DNA of 28,692 nt from Sphingomonadaceae bacterium (GTDB taxonomy: Bacteria; Pseudomonadota; Alphaproteobacteria; Sphingomonadales; Sphingomonadaceae), in assembly GCA_004282995.1 (NCBI GenBank), contig SHLU01000004.1:1-28692 (forward strand), given 5' to 3'. Shown piece after piece: positions 7,251-15,037 of the stretch. The notes under the pieces are model-generated. The model did not search any database. It had not been told where the DNA came from and saw only the letters and a program-made list of their open reading frames with translations. Positions within the stretch are counted from its first letter, which is position 1; each line of letters opens with the position of its first letter. The position numbers and the translations under genes are program-made.

Positions 7251-8993
7251 TTGACCCCCTATACCCCGGCCACCCAGGACCAGTTGCTCGCCATTCGTGC
7301 CAATGCCGGCATCGAGGAGCTGGCCCGAAGCGAGCGCTTCGCCGCCGCCGAGCCCGACATGGTCGAGGCCATTGTCGAGGGCGTAGGGCAATTCGCAGCG
7401 GGGGAATGGGCTCCGCTCAACCGGGTTGGCGACCTCGAAGGTGCCAGGCTTGAAAACGGCGTGGTGCGCCTGCCCGACGGCTTTGCCGAAGCCTATCAGC
7501 ATTATGTCGAGCAGGGCTGGAACGCCATTGCCTCGCCGGCCGATTTTGGCGGGCAGGGACTACCCTTCACGCTGGCCTGCAACGTGCTCGAAAACCTCGG
7601 CACCGCCAACATGGCTTTCAACCTGCTGCCCATGCTGTCAGTCGGGGCGATCGAAGCACTCGAACACCACGGCAGCAAGGCGCAGCAGGCGAGGTACCTG
7701 CCCCGGCTGGTGAGTGGCGAGTGGTCGGGCACGATGAACCTGACCGAGCCGCAGGCCGGCAGCGATGTCGGCGCTCTGCGTGCCACCGCAACGCCCATCG
7801 AGGATGGCGAGCATGCGGGCAAATATCGCATCCAGGGCCAGAAAATCTACATCACCTGGGGCGATCACGAGCTGGCCAAGAATATCATCCACCTCGTGCT
7901 GGCCCGCACGCCGGGCGCACCCGAGGGCACACGCGGCATTTCGCTGTTCGTGGTGCCCAAATATCTGGTCGGTGACGATGGTGCGCTGGGGCAGCGTAAC
8001 GATCTGCGCGCGGTGAGCCTCGAGCACAAGCTCGGCATCCATGCCTCGCCGACCTGCGTAATGAGCTACGGCGACAATGACGAATGCATCGGTGAACTGG
8101 TGGGGGCCGAGAATCGCGGCCTGGTGGCAATGTTCACGATGATGAACAACGCCCGGATCAATGTCGGCAACCAGGGCGTGCAGATCGGTGAACGCGCCAC
8201 CCAGCAGGCGGCGCATTTTGCTGCAGAGCGAATCCAGTCAGCGCGCGCCGGGTCACCCGACAAGGCACCTGTGGCGATTATCGAACATCCCGATGTGCGG
8301 CGTATGCTGCTGCGGATGAAAGCGCTTACCGAGGGCGCGCGGGCCCTGCTCTATTACACCGCGGGTCAGGTCGATCGCGGTACTCTGGGCGATGAGGCGG
8401 CAAGGGCGCGCGGTGAAATCCTGACCCCGATGATCAAGGCCTGGGGGACCGATATCGGCATCGAAGTCGCCAGCATCGGGGTCCAGATCCACGGCGGAAT
8501 GGGATTCATCGAGGAAACCGGGGCCGCACAGCATTACCGCGACGCTCGTATTGCTCCTATCTACGAAGGCACCAACGGCATCCAGGCGGCAGACCTCGTC
8601 ACCCGCAAGCTGGGACTGGAAGACGGAGCAGCGCTCATCGGCCTGTTCGAAGAGATTGCCCGCGACGCCGGCGAAGAACCGGCGCTGTTCGCTCTGGCAG
8701 GCGATTGCGCAGCCATTGCCCGATGGATGCGCGAAAATGCCAGCCTCGACGATCGGCTCGCCGGCAGTGTGCCTTTCACCACCATGTGCGCGGTCGCGGT
8801 GGCAGGTTGGCAATTGCTGAAGCAGCTGGCAGCCGTCGACAACGGCGCAGCGCCTTCGCTGGCTCGGACCAAGCCTGTCACGGTGCGCTTCTTTCTCGAC
8901 CGGATCGTGGCCGAGGCCAGCGGGCTAAAGGCTTCGGCGATTGGCGGGGCCGACCTGCTCTATGCGCTTGATCCAGAACTGCTGACAGGCTGA
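7251..8993 (+). CDS. Large acyl-CoA dehydrogenase (DmdC-like, with C-terminal extension domain)
   Basis: A 580-residue FAD-dependent acyl-CoA dehydrogenase, longer than the usual ~380 because of an N-terminal extension and a C-terminal acyl-CoA dehydrogenase-associated domain. Seen: the flavin/substrate signature MNLTEPQAGSDVGAL around residue 165, IHGGMGFIEETGAAQHYRDARI, and the catalytic glutamate region IYEGTNGIQAADL near residue 440. The start is TTG at 7251, with AAGGA nine bases upstream and no better in-frame start nearby. This subgroup includes 3-methylmercaptopropionyl-CoA dehydrogenase (DmdC) and fatty acyl-CoA dehydrogenases, so the substrate is uncertain. No other beta-oxidation or DMSP genes are adjacent. 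The next gene begins 11 bases after the stop. Confidence 0.92.
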   Translation: MTPYTPATQDQLLAIRANAGIEELARSERFAAAEPDMVEAIVEGVGQFAAGEWAPLNRVGDLEGARLENGVVRLPDGFAEAYQHYVEQGWNAIASPADFGGQGLPFTLACNVLENLGTANMAFNLLPMLSVGAIEALEHHGSKAQQARYLPRLVSGEWSGTMNLTEPQAGSDVGALRATATPIEDGEHAGKYRIQGQKIYITWGDHELAKNIIHLVLARTPGAPEGTRGISLFVVPKYLVGDDGALGQRNDLRAVSLEHKLGIHASPTCVMSYGDNDECIGELVGAENRGLVAMFTMMNNARINVGNQGVQIGERATQQAAHFAAERIQSARAGSPDKAPVAIIEHPDVRRMLLRMKALTEGARALLYYTAGQVDRGTLGDEAARARGEILTPMIKAWGTDIGIEVASIGVQIHGGMGFIEETGAAQHYRDARIAPIYEGTNGIQAADLVTRKLGLEDGAALIGLFEEIARDAGEEPALFALAGDCAAIARWMRENASLDDRLAGSVPFTTMCAVAVAGWQLLKQLAAVDNGAAPSLARTKPVTVRFFLDRIVAEASGLKASAIGGADLLYALDPELLTG

Positions 8994-9004
8994 GTGGCGG
9001 TGCA

Positions 9005-9841
9005 GTGACCGACCAGGGTGACCCCCTTGCCCGGATTGCGGACGCGCTCGAACGGCTTGTCTTTGAGCAGCGCGGACAGGCTGGGTCGCCGATCGATTGG
9101 CTACTCGCGCCCGCTTTTGTCTGGACCAGCCACCAAGCCCGCAGCATCGAGGCCATCGAAGCGCCCCCGCTTTCCTGTTTCTGCGGGATCGATCGTCAGC
9201 GCGATGCCGTCATTGGCAATATAGGTCGGCTGTCGGCAGGTCATGCCGCGCATGACATGTTGCTGTGGGGCGCGCGCGGCATGGGCAAGTCGGCGCTGAT
9301 CCGCTCAGCCGTAGCGGATGCGCAGGCGCGGGGCGGAGATCTCGGGCTGGTGCAGCTTGGTGTCGGCGCGCTGACTGATCTGCCGAGACTGTTTCATCTG
9401 CTCGGCGGCATTGATCGACCGTTTCTGTTGTTCATAGATGACCTTGCCTTCGCCGAAGACGACACGCTGGGACCGCGTGCATTGAGGAGTTGGCTCGAAG
9501 GGGGTGTCGAGGCGAGGCCCGCAAATACGCGGCTGGCGGTGACCACCAATCGCCGCTCGATCCTGTCACGGCTGGCGGGCGAGGCAGAAGCTGCCCTGCA
9601 CGAACGGGACCTGGTCGACGACAAGCTCGCGCTGGCCGATCGGTTTGGCATGGTTCTGGGGTTCCACCCCTGCAGCGAGCCGGTCTATCTCGAAATCGTC
9701 GCTGCCCATGCCGAGCCGCTGGGACTGGTATATGAAACTGGCGATGCACTCGAATGGGCGAAGCAGCGCGGTGCACGCTCCGGTCGCACAGCGTGGCAAT
9801 TTGTCACCGAGTTGGCGGGCCGCGCCGGGCGAGAGCTCTAA
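9005..9841 (+). CDS. DUF815-family AAA+ ATPase
   Basis: A 278-residue predicted ATPase of the DUF815 family. Walker A is GARGMGKSALI near residues 89-99. Walker B is FLLFIDDLAF near 144. A sensor region LAVTTNRRSILS lies near 180, and the domain ends WQFVTELAGRAG. The start is GTG at 9005, 11 bases after the acyl-CoA dehydrogenase stop, so it is probably cotranscribed. Substrate and role are unknown; the AAA+ core suggests remodelling of a protein or nucleic acid partner. It converges on the dehydrogenase gene at 9854 with a 12-base gap and no visible terminator. Confidence 0.88.
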   Translation: MTDQGDPLARIADALERLVFEQRGQAGSPIDWLLAPAFVWTSHQARSIEAIEAPPLSCFCGIDRQRDAVIGNIGRLSAGHAAHDMLLWGARGMGKSALIRSAVADAQARGGDLGLVQLGVGALTDLPRLFHLLGGIDRPFLLFIDDLAFAEDDTLGPRALRSWLEGGVEARPANTRLAVTTNRRSILSRLAGEAEAALHERDLVDDKLALADRFGMVLGFHPCSEPVYLEIVAAHAEPLGLVYETGDALEWAKQRGARSGRTAWQFVTELAGRAGREL

Positions 9842-9853
9842 GGCGGTTGCGGC

Positions 9854-11332
9854 CTACTGCGCCTGCGGATTGGTTTGGCGCGCATAGTCTTCGCGAAACC
9901 GTGCGCGCGGATCACCATCTAGGGAATCACGCGCTGGCAGGCTGGTGGTCTCGTAGCGCGGCGGTGCAGCTGCCGGCTTCGCCCCCGATGCCGCCACGCG
10001 CCAGATGATTCCGGCAGTATCGTCGCTGACAAGAAGCGAGCCATCGCCTGCCCATTCGACCCAGGTCGGGCGACCACGCGTAGTGCCGTCATCCTTCAGG
10101 AAGCCGGTCAGCAGAGGCACGGGCAGGCCTTGCGGATTGCCGCGTTCGTCGAAAGCGACATAGACCACATCGTAGCCCGACGGCGGCTTGCGGTTCCATG
10201 ATCCGTGCCGGGCGATGAACGCGCCGCGGCCGAATGATTCACCCATGAGGTTACCTTCCCCGCTGAAAACGAGGCCTAGTGCAGCCACATGCGGACCCAA
10301 CGCATACTCGGGACGACGGGTATATTCGACCAGGAACTCGGGACGCCTCGCCTTGACCCGGGCATCAAGCGTGTCGCCCCAATAGACCCACGGCCAGCCA
10401 TATTGTGAACCGGCAGGAACATTGGTCAGATAGTCGGGCACGAGGTCCGAACCGAGCATGTCGCGCTCGTTCACAGTGGTCCACAATTCACCCGACATCG
10501 GGTTCCAGTCGAGCCCGTTGGGATTGCGCAATCCGACCGCATATTGCCGGGCAACCCCGGTTTCGAGATTGTATTCCCAGATCATGGCGCGGCCTTCCTC
10601 GACCTCCATGCCCTGCTCACCGACATTGGAGACCGAGCCGACCGCGACGTAGAGCTTGCTGCTGTCGGGGCTCAATTCGATATTGCGCATCCAGTGTCCG
10701 CCGCCAGGCGGCAGGTCCATCAGCTTACGCGCCTCACCCGCGACGCTTTCGGCGCCCAATTCGTAGTCGAAGGCGAGCACCGCATCATGATTGGCGATGT
10801 AGAGCGTGCCATCAGCCCATGCGATGCCCGAAGGGGAATCGAGATCGTCGCGTATGGTGCGCCGGATTTCTGCCCGCCCGTCGCCGTCACCATCGCGCAG
10901 CAGCACCAGCTCATTGGCGGATTCGCCCCCGGCGCCGGCCTGCGCAAACAGGATCCCGGCAATAAAATTACGGATCGCACCCATGATCGAATCGTCGCCC
11001 CCTTCGCTCGCCGGGGCGCGGGTAAGGGTGACAAGAACATCACCATTGGGAAGAGTGTGAATCACACGTGGGTGGTCGAGCCCCTCGGCGAATCGGACGA
11101 CTTCCAAACCTTCGGCTGCGTCAGGCATTTCGCCATCTCCCCACCCGACCGGCTTGGCGATCCTGACCGTTGGGAAGGATTCTTCCTGCGGTTCCGACAG
11201 GGTAGGATCAGTGCCGGTTACCGCCTCTACCGAAAGTTCGGCAGTGTTGCCGCGAGTTAGCCAATAGCCGATGGCTCCCAGCAGCAGGATGATTACCAGA
11301 AGGGCGATGAGGAGTTTCTTGATCCAGTTCAT
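9854..11332 (-). CDS. Membrane-anchored PQQ-type sugar (sorbosone) dehydrogenase-like protein
   Basis: A 492-residue protein with an N-terminal membrane anchor (residues 5-26, after MNWIKK) and a periplasmic six-bladed beta-propeller of the GDH-B/sorbosone dehydrogenase type. Seen: EGLDHPRVIHTLPNGDVLVT, DGDGDGRAE, GTLYIANHDAVLAF, GGGHWMRNIELSPD, GLRNPNGLDWNPMSGELWTTVNERD and FIARHGSWNRKPPSGYDVV. These carry the His and Arg residues expected to position PQQ and substrate in relatives. Many members have no proven activity, so the substrate is open. No PQQ biosynthesis genes are in the window. It is divergent from the methionine sulfoxide reductase gene. Confidence 0.88.
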   Translation of the reverse strand: MNWIKKLLIALLVIILLLGAIGYWLTRGNTAELSVEAVTGTDPTLSEPQEESFPTVRIAKPVGWGDGEMPDAAEGLEVVRFAEGLDHPRVIHTLPNGDVLVTLTRAPASEGGDDSIMGAIRNFIAGILFAQAGAGGESANELVLLRDGDGDGRAEIRRTIRDDLDSPSGIAWADGTLYIANHDAVLAFDYELGAESVAGEARKLMDLPPGGGHWMRNIELSPDSSKLYVAVGSVSNVGEQGMEVEEGRAMIWEYNLETGVARQYAVGLRNPNGLDWNPMSGELWTTVNERDMLGSDLVPDYLTNVPAGSQYGWPWVYWGDTLDARVKARRPEFLVEYTRRPEYALGPHVAALGLVFSGEGNLMGESFGRGAFIARHGSWNRKPPSGYDVVYVAFDERGNPQGLPVPLLTGFLKDDGTTRGRPTWVEWAGDGSLLVSDDTAGIIWRVAASGAKPAAAPPRYETTSLPARDSLDGDPRARFREDYARQTNPQAQ

Positions 11333-11433
11333 GCACGCGGGGATAGGCGAGCTATCGGCGCGCTACAAATGATTTGCACGGTTGGCCCTGGCAGGTGCTT
11401 GCACATTACAGGCCAGCGCGTAGATCGCTGCTG

Positions 11434-11916
11434 ATGTATGATTTCGCTCCCGATACGACACTTGCGCCCGACGAGCGGTATCGCCAGTTGGCCGATGCTG
11501 CCCATTCGTTGACCGATGGGGAGCCTGATGCAATCGCCAACATGGCCAATCTGTCGGCGCTGATCTGGGAGTTCGTCCCCGACCTCAACTGGGCCGGATT
11601 CTACCGGGTTGTGGACGGCGAACTGGTGCTCGGCCCGTTTGTCGGGCGACCGGCGTGTATCCGTATTCCCTTGGGGCAGGGCGTGTGCGGAACGGCAGCC
11701 GCAACCGGAACGACCCAGCGCATCAAGGATGTGCACGCCTTCCCTGGCCACATCGCGTGTGACAGCGCCAGTCGCTCCGAACTGGTGGTACCCGTGATCC
11801 GCAAAGGCGAGGTCATCGCGGTCATTGACCTCGATTCGCCTGATCTTGCGCGCTTTGCCGAAGCTGACGCCGCCGGGATCGAGCAATTGGCCCTGCGCAT
11901 CGCCGACCGGATCTAG
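11434..11916 (+). CDS. msrC: Free methionine-(R)-sulfoxide reductase (GAF domain)
   Basis: Reduces free methionine-R-sulfoxide using thioredoxin-type electrons. It is a single GAF domain of 160 residues, the normal length. The three cysteines used by the E. coli enzyme are all present in context: GRPACIRIPLGQ, GVCGTAA and FPGHIACDSASRSELVVPV. Other family motifs are LSALIWEFVPDLNWAGFY and GEVIAVIDLDSP. I place the start at the ATG at 11434 (MYDFAPDTTL); an upstream ATG at 11374 would add 20 residues that look unrelated to the family and lie in the divergent promoter region. It stands alone, with about 100 bases shared with the divergent dehydrogenase gene. Confidence 0.92.
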   Translation: MYDFAPDTTLAPDERYRQLADAAHSLTDGEPDAIANMANLSALIWEFVPDLNWAGFYRVVDGELVLGPFVGRPACIRIPLGQGVCGTAAATGTTQRIKDVHAFPGHIACDSASRSELVVPVIRKGEVIAVIDLDSPDLARFAEADAAGIEQLALRIADRI

Positions 11917-12086
11917 TGGCCGGGCGTTCATGCCCTTGGTTAAGCCGCGTTAGCTGACTTTCTGACCCGTAACGGGACAAAGCCCCCCTCTACCGTGACT
12001 CGCGGGCCGCTTATGGTAACTTTTCTCTTAACGCCGTGGAGTCGCGCACAATTGCGCGGTTCGACCGCTGAAAAGAGGAAACTGCG
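11917..12086 (+). promoter_or_regulatory. Promoter/leader region of the glycine-zipper gene
   Basis: Contains AT-rich stretches near 12011-12032, an inverted repeat CGCGCA-CAAT-TGCGCG at 12043-12058 in the presumed leader, and AGAGGAA before the ATG at 12087. TAAC-N7-TTAAC at 12017-12032 is reminiscent of a CtrA site but is off consensus. No precise promoter can be fixed. Confidence 0.35.
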
Positions 12087-13166
12087 ATGTCGAGAGCCTT
12101 GCCACGCCTGATTGCCGCGTCCGGAGTTGCTGCCGGAGCCATGATTGCCGCTACGCCGGCGCTTGCCCAGCAGATGAGCTATGAACAGCAGGTCTACGAG
12201 AAGGCCAAGCCGGTAATCGTGGCTGAACCGGAAACGGTTTTCGTTCGCGAACCCGTTGTGCAGGCTACGCCGACCGTCGAGGCTTATACGCCTTACGAGA
12301 ACGCCCCGGTCGAGCAGAATTACGAAGTCGAATACACGCAGCCGGTGCCAGCCGCCGTGCCGTCAGCATCGCACCCGCCAGCGGGTCATTACCATGGGCA
12401 ATCAGCGCAACCGGCTCCTCATTCGCATCAGACCCATCACTCGCATCAGGCCCATCAGCAGGGCAACCATGCCCAGCCTCAGCATTCTCAATATCCCAGC
12501 GGTCATGGCTATCCTCCGATGCCGCCGGTGGTCGACCGTGATGCCTGGATAGCCGATTGCCGCGCCTATTTGCGCGACCGGCGGCGGCAGGCAGATCGCG
12601 GTGCCGTGGGCGGAGGCCTGCTCGGCGCAGTTGCAGGCGGCGTGATCGGCAACCGCGTTGCCGATGGCGAGCGGCTTGGCGGAACGCTGATCGGGGCTGG
12701 TGTGGGTGGCCTTGTCGGGCTGTTTATCGGCCAGGCTATCGCGCTCGCTGGCGGTGACGGTACCAAGCGGGATTGCAAGCGGTGGCTGCGGACCTACGAA
12801 GACAGCTACGCCAATGGCGGCGTCTGGCCCGGTTACGGCCAGGTCTGGCAGCCTTACCCGCAAGGGTGGAACGGCTGGCAGGGCAATTGGCAGCGCGGCT
12901 GGCACACAGGTTGGCAGGGTGGCGGCTGGCAGCAGTCCTGGGGCTGGAGCGGCGCCTATGTCGTGATCCCGCAGACCACCGTGGTCGTTCATCACCAGGC
13001 GATGGTTCCCGTCGTGCGCGAAGTCGTGACAGAGGAATGGGTCGAGGTCGAGAAGACCAGCCACGCCAAGCCCAAGCCACATTACCACCCGCAACCGAAA
13101 CCCAAGGCGAAGGTCCGCTACATCAAGAGCAAAGCCAAGCCGGTCAAATATATTAAAGGAAAATAG
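12087..13166 (+). CDS. Secreted glycine-zipper (2TM) protein, His- and Trp-rich
   Basis: A 359-residue exported protein. The signal peptide ends ...ATPALA-QQ (about residue 28). Residues ~95-145 are strikingly His-rich (12 His with Gln, Ser and Pro). The middle (about 170-230) has a glycine-zipper pair, GAVGGGLLGAVAGGVIGNR and GGTLIGAGVGGLVGLFIG, which can insert in or associate with a membrane. This is flanked by two cysteines (DCRAYL, DCKRWL). A Trp/Gly/Gln-rich stretch follows, with about 13 Trp in 60 residues, and the C-terminus is very Lys-rich (KPKPH, KSKAKPVKYIKGK). Many sphingomonads carry RcnB-like or glycine-zipper envelope proteins of similar build; the function is unknown. The His-rich part could bind metal, which is inference. 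Confidence 0.8.
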   Translation: MSRALPRLIAASGVAAGAMIAATPALAQQMSYEQQVYEKAKPVIVAEPETVFVREPVVQATPTVEAYTPYENAPVEQNYEVEYTQPVPAAVPSASHPPAGHYHGQSAQPAPHSHQTHHSHQAHQQGNHAQPQHSQYPSGHGYPPMPPVVDRDAWIADCRAYLRDRRRQADRGAVGGGLLGAVAGGVIGNRVADGERLGGTLIGAGVGGLVGLFIGQAIALAGGDGTKRDCKRWLRTYEDSYANGGVWPGYGQVWQPYPQGWNGWQGNWQRGWHTGWQGGGWQQSWGWSGAYVVIPQTTVVVHHQAMVPVVREVVTEEWVEVEKTSHAKPKPHYHPQPKPKAKVRYIKSKAKPVKYIKGK

Positions 13167-13195
13167 GGCTTTATGGCTGACGCCTTGGCGTAGTC

Positions 13196-13232
13196 GGGGG
13201 TTGAAGCCAACCCGGTCGGCTGCGCCCCCTTT
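13196..13232 (+). terminator. Possible Rho-independent terminator after the glycine-zipper gene
   Basis: GGGGG (13196-13200) can pair with CCCCC (13225-13229), with an inner AGCC/GGCT pair, followed by TTT. The stem is interrupted and the T-run short. Confidence 0.45.
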
Positions 13233-13268
13233 CCCTTGCGGGCATAATTGGCTGCCTTCGCATATTCT

Positions 13269-13287
13269 TTAGTCCGAAATTAACCAT
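13269..13287 (+). promoter_or_regulatory. CtrA-like box upstream of the REC-HPt gene
   Basis: TTAG-N7-TTAACCAT, one mismatch from the CtrA consensus TTAA-N7-TTAACC. It includes the 12-base core CGAAATTAACCA that recurs on the opposite strand before the sensor operon (26589-26605). It sits 20 bases before the GTG start. Confidence 0.55.
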
Positions 13288-13288
13288 G

Positions 13289-13306
13289 GGCTGCGATATC
13301 GCAGCC
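13289..13306 (+). repeat. 18-base perfect palindrome next to a start codon
   Basis: GGCTGCGATATCGCAGCC is its own reverse complement and ends one base before the GTG start at 13308, occupying the place of the ribosome binding site. It may be an operator or form a hairpin that limits translation. Confidence 0.6.
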
Positions 13307-13307
13307 T

Positions 13308-14081
13308 GTGAAGGAACTGTCTCCAACTGCTCAGGTTCGCCTCGAACCTGACCCTCCGACCTCGCTCGGCAGCGTCGCGGACCCCGCGCCGCTGCGCGTT
13401 CTGCTGGCCGAAGACACCAGGATCAGCGCGGAAATGCTGCAGGCCATGTCAGACCGGCTATCCATCAAGATGGATATCGTGGCCAATGGTCTCGAAGCTA
13501 TCGAAGCCGTGCAATCAGCCATCGCTGCCAATTCACCCTATTCGCTGCTTCTCCTCGATATCATGATGCCGATTCTCGACGGAATCGAAACCGCTACCCG
13601 GTTGCGCGCCGATGGGATTTCCGCGCATGAACTGCCGATCATCGCCATTACCGCGTCCGCCAATATCGAAGAGGTGCGGACCTATCGACAAGCTGGCATG
13701 CAGGCGTTTCTGGAAAAACCGGTATCGCTCGACAGCCTGCGGGCCACGATGCAGGCCTGGGGACACCGCTCACCTTGCCGGGTGCGAGCCATGCGTCCGG
13801 CCGCTTTTGATGCGCTCGCCGGGCAGTTCCGCCAACGGAAGGTGACCACGCTCGCCGCCTTGCGGACGGCCCTCGAGACTGGCGATCTGTCAGAAAAGAT
13901 CATCGTCGAATTGCGCCGGATACTGCATCAACTGGCTGGCACTGCCGGCTCCTTCGGCGAAACCGAACTCGGCGAGGAAGCGCGCCAGCTCGAAATCGAG
14001 CTGATGGCGACTTTCTTCGAAAGCGGCAATCTGCGTGAGGTCATCGAACGGGCTGCACTGGCAATCGAACGGCGGATCTGA
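13308..14081 (+). CDS. Receiver-HPt phosphotransfer protein
   Basis: A 257-residue two-domain signalling protein. The receiver domain (about 28-150) has the acidic pair in LLAEDT (Glu35, Asp36), phosphoacceptor Asp84 in LLLDIMMP, Thr115 in AITAS and Lys137 in LEKPVS. The C-terminal HPt domain (about 165-250) has LHQLAGTAGSFGE with phosphoacceptor His207. There is no DNA-binding output domain, so it should shuttle phosphate between partners. The start is GTG; no other in-frame start lies before the receiver domain. Upstream lie a CtrA-like box and a palindrome. The outer-membrane barrel gene follows three bases after its stop, so the two are probably one transcript. With a degenerate kinase and an orphan receiver in the convergent operon, it may provide the missing phosphotransfer histidine (inference). 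Confidence 0.88.
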   Translation: MKELSPTAQVRLEPDPPTSLGSVADPAPLRVLLAEDTRISAEMLQAMSDRLSIKMDIVANGLEAIEAVQSAIAANSPYSLLLLDIMMPILDGIETATRLRADGISAHELPIIAITASANIEEVRTYRQAGMQAFLEKPVSLDSLRATMQAWGHRSPCRVRAMRPAAFDALAGQFRQRKVTTLAALRTALETGDLSEKIIVELRRILHQLAGTAGSFGETELGEEARQLEIELMATFFESGNLREVIERAALAIERRI

Positions 14082-14084
14082 ACT

Positions 14085-15017
14085 ATGCCGTGGTTCCCCC
14101 CCTTCCGTAAACTGGGCACACTGGCGCTCGCAGCCGCCGTCATTGCATTGCCGGCGCAGGTCGGGGCGCAGGACAACGGCCCCATCGCTGTCGACCCTTA
14201 CGCCCAGGTTACTTTTCGCGTGGTCCAGTCGGATCTGGATTTCGACGAAGATGAGGAGATCGACAGCTCGGGATTCGCCGTGGGCGGCGAGATCGGGCTC
14301 GATTTCGACCTTGGCGAGACAACGGGAGCGCGGGTCGAACTCGAAGCGGGCCATTTTGCTTTCAATGACGAAACCCGCAGTGACCGCAGCAGCTATGGCG
14401 GCGCGGTCGAGCTCCGGCAGGAGTTGTCCGACTCCGTGGAAATGCGCGTGCGCCTTCGCCGAATCGAAAATATCGGGGTGCTTGAATCGAGCAGCGCCGA
14501 CCAGACCAGCGCCGGGTTACGGCTCCAATGGCAGGAGGGCAAAGATCGTGTGCGCCTTTATGCCGATTATCGCGCCCGCGAATACGATCTAAGCACGCCT
14601 GCCGAAGGCACGGGATGGAATTTCGCGGCGCAATATAACCGCCGCCTCGGTTCCTATCACTGGCTGCGGATCGATGCGCGCCACGATGTCATGAACAGCG
14701 ATGATTCACCGCGGCGTAGTTACCAGCGCAGTGTCGTACGCCTTAAATACAGCCGTCCGATTGCCAAACGCCTCCGCCTCCGCCCCTCGATCGAATATCG
14801 TGAGTGGTCCTATGATGATCGCGTGGCAGTCGGCGATCCTCGGGGCGACCTGCGGGCCGACAGCTATGTCGCGCCACGAATCGAACTGGCCTACAGCAGC
14901 ACCAGGGGCGGGTTCTTCGCCGAAGCAAATGCCGAATACAGGCTGCGCCAATCAAATGATACGCGGTACGACAACGACGCGATCCGCCTCGGGCTGACGC
15001 TAGGTTACCGGTTCTGA
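14085..15017 (+). CDS. Predicted outer-membrane beta-barrel protein
   Basis: A 310-residue exported protein. The signal peptide is ALAAAVIALPAQVGA with cleavage before QDNGP (about residue 28). The mature chain is made of alternating polar/hydrophobic stretches with many Arg, Asp and Tyr, such as GARVELEAGHFAF, DRVRLYADYRAREY and RLRLRPSIEYREWSY. It ends in LGLTLGYRF with a terminal Phe, the classic outer-membrane barrel signature. The length would suit 12-16 strands. It begins three bases after the REC-HPt gene and converges, with a 20-base gap, on the PgsB-like gene. The family is not recognised. The context suggests an outer-membrane port or anchor for the polymer system, but a sensor or unrelated porin-like role is possible. 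Confidence 0.78.
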   Translation: MPWFPPFRKLGTLALAAAVIALPAQVGAQDNGPIAVDPYAQVTFRVVQSDLDFDEDEEIDSSGFAVGGEIGLDFDLGETTGARVELEAGHFAFNDETRSDRSSYGGAVELRQELSDSVEMRVRLRRIENIGVLESSSADQTSAGLRLQWQEGKDRVRLYADYRAREYDLSTPAEGTGWNFAAQYNRRLGSYHWLRIDARHDVMNSDDSPRRSYQRSVVRLKYSRPIAKRLRLRPSIEYREWSYDDRVAVGDPRGDLRADSYVAPRIELAYSSTRGGFFAEANAEYRLRQSNDTRYDNDAIRLGLTLGYRF

Positions 15018-15037
15018 TAAGACCGCACGCCGGCGCC

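Noticed and set aside
12017..12032. CtrA-like site before the glycine-zipper gene
   Set aside because: TAAC-N7-TTAAC misaligns with the TTAA-N7-TTAA consensus; too weak to claim.
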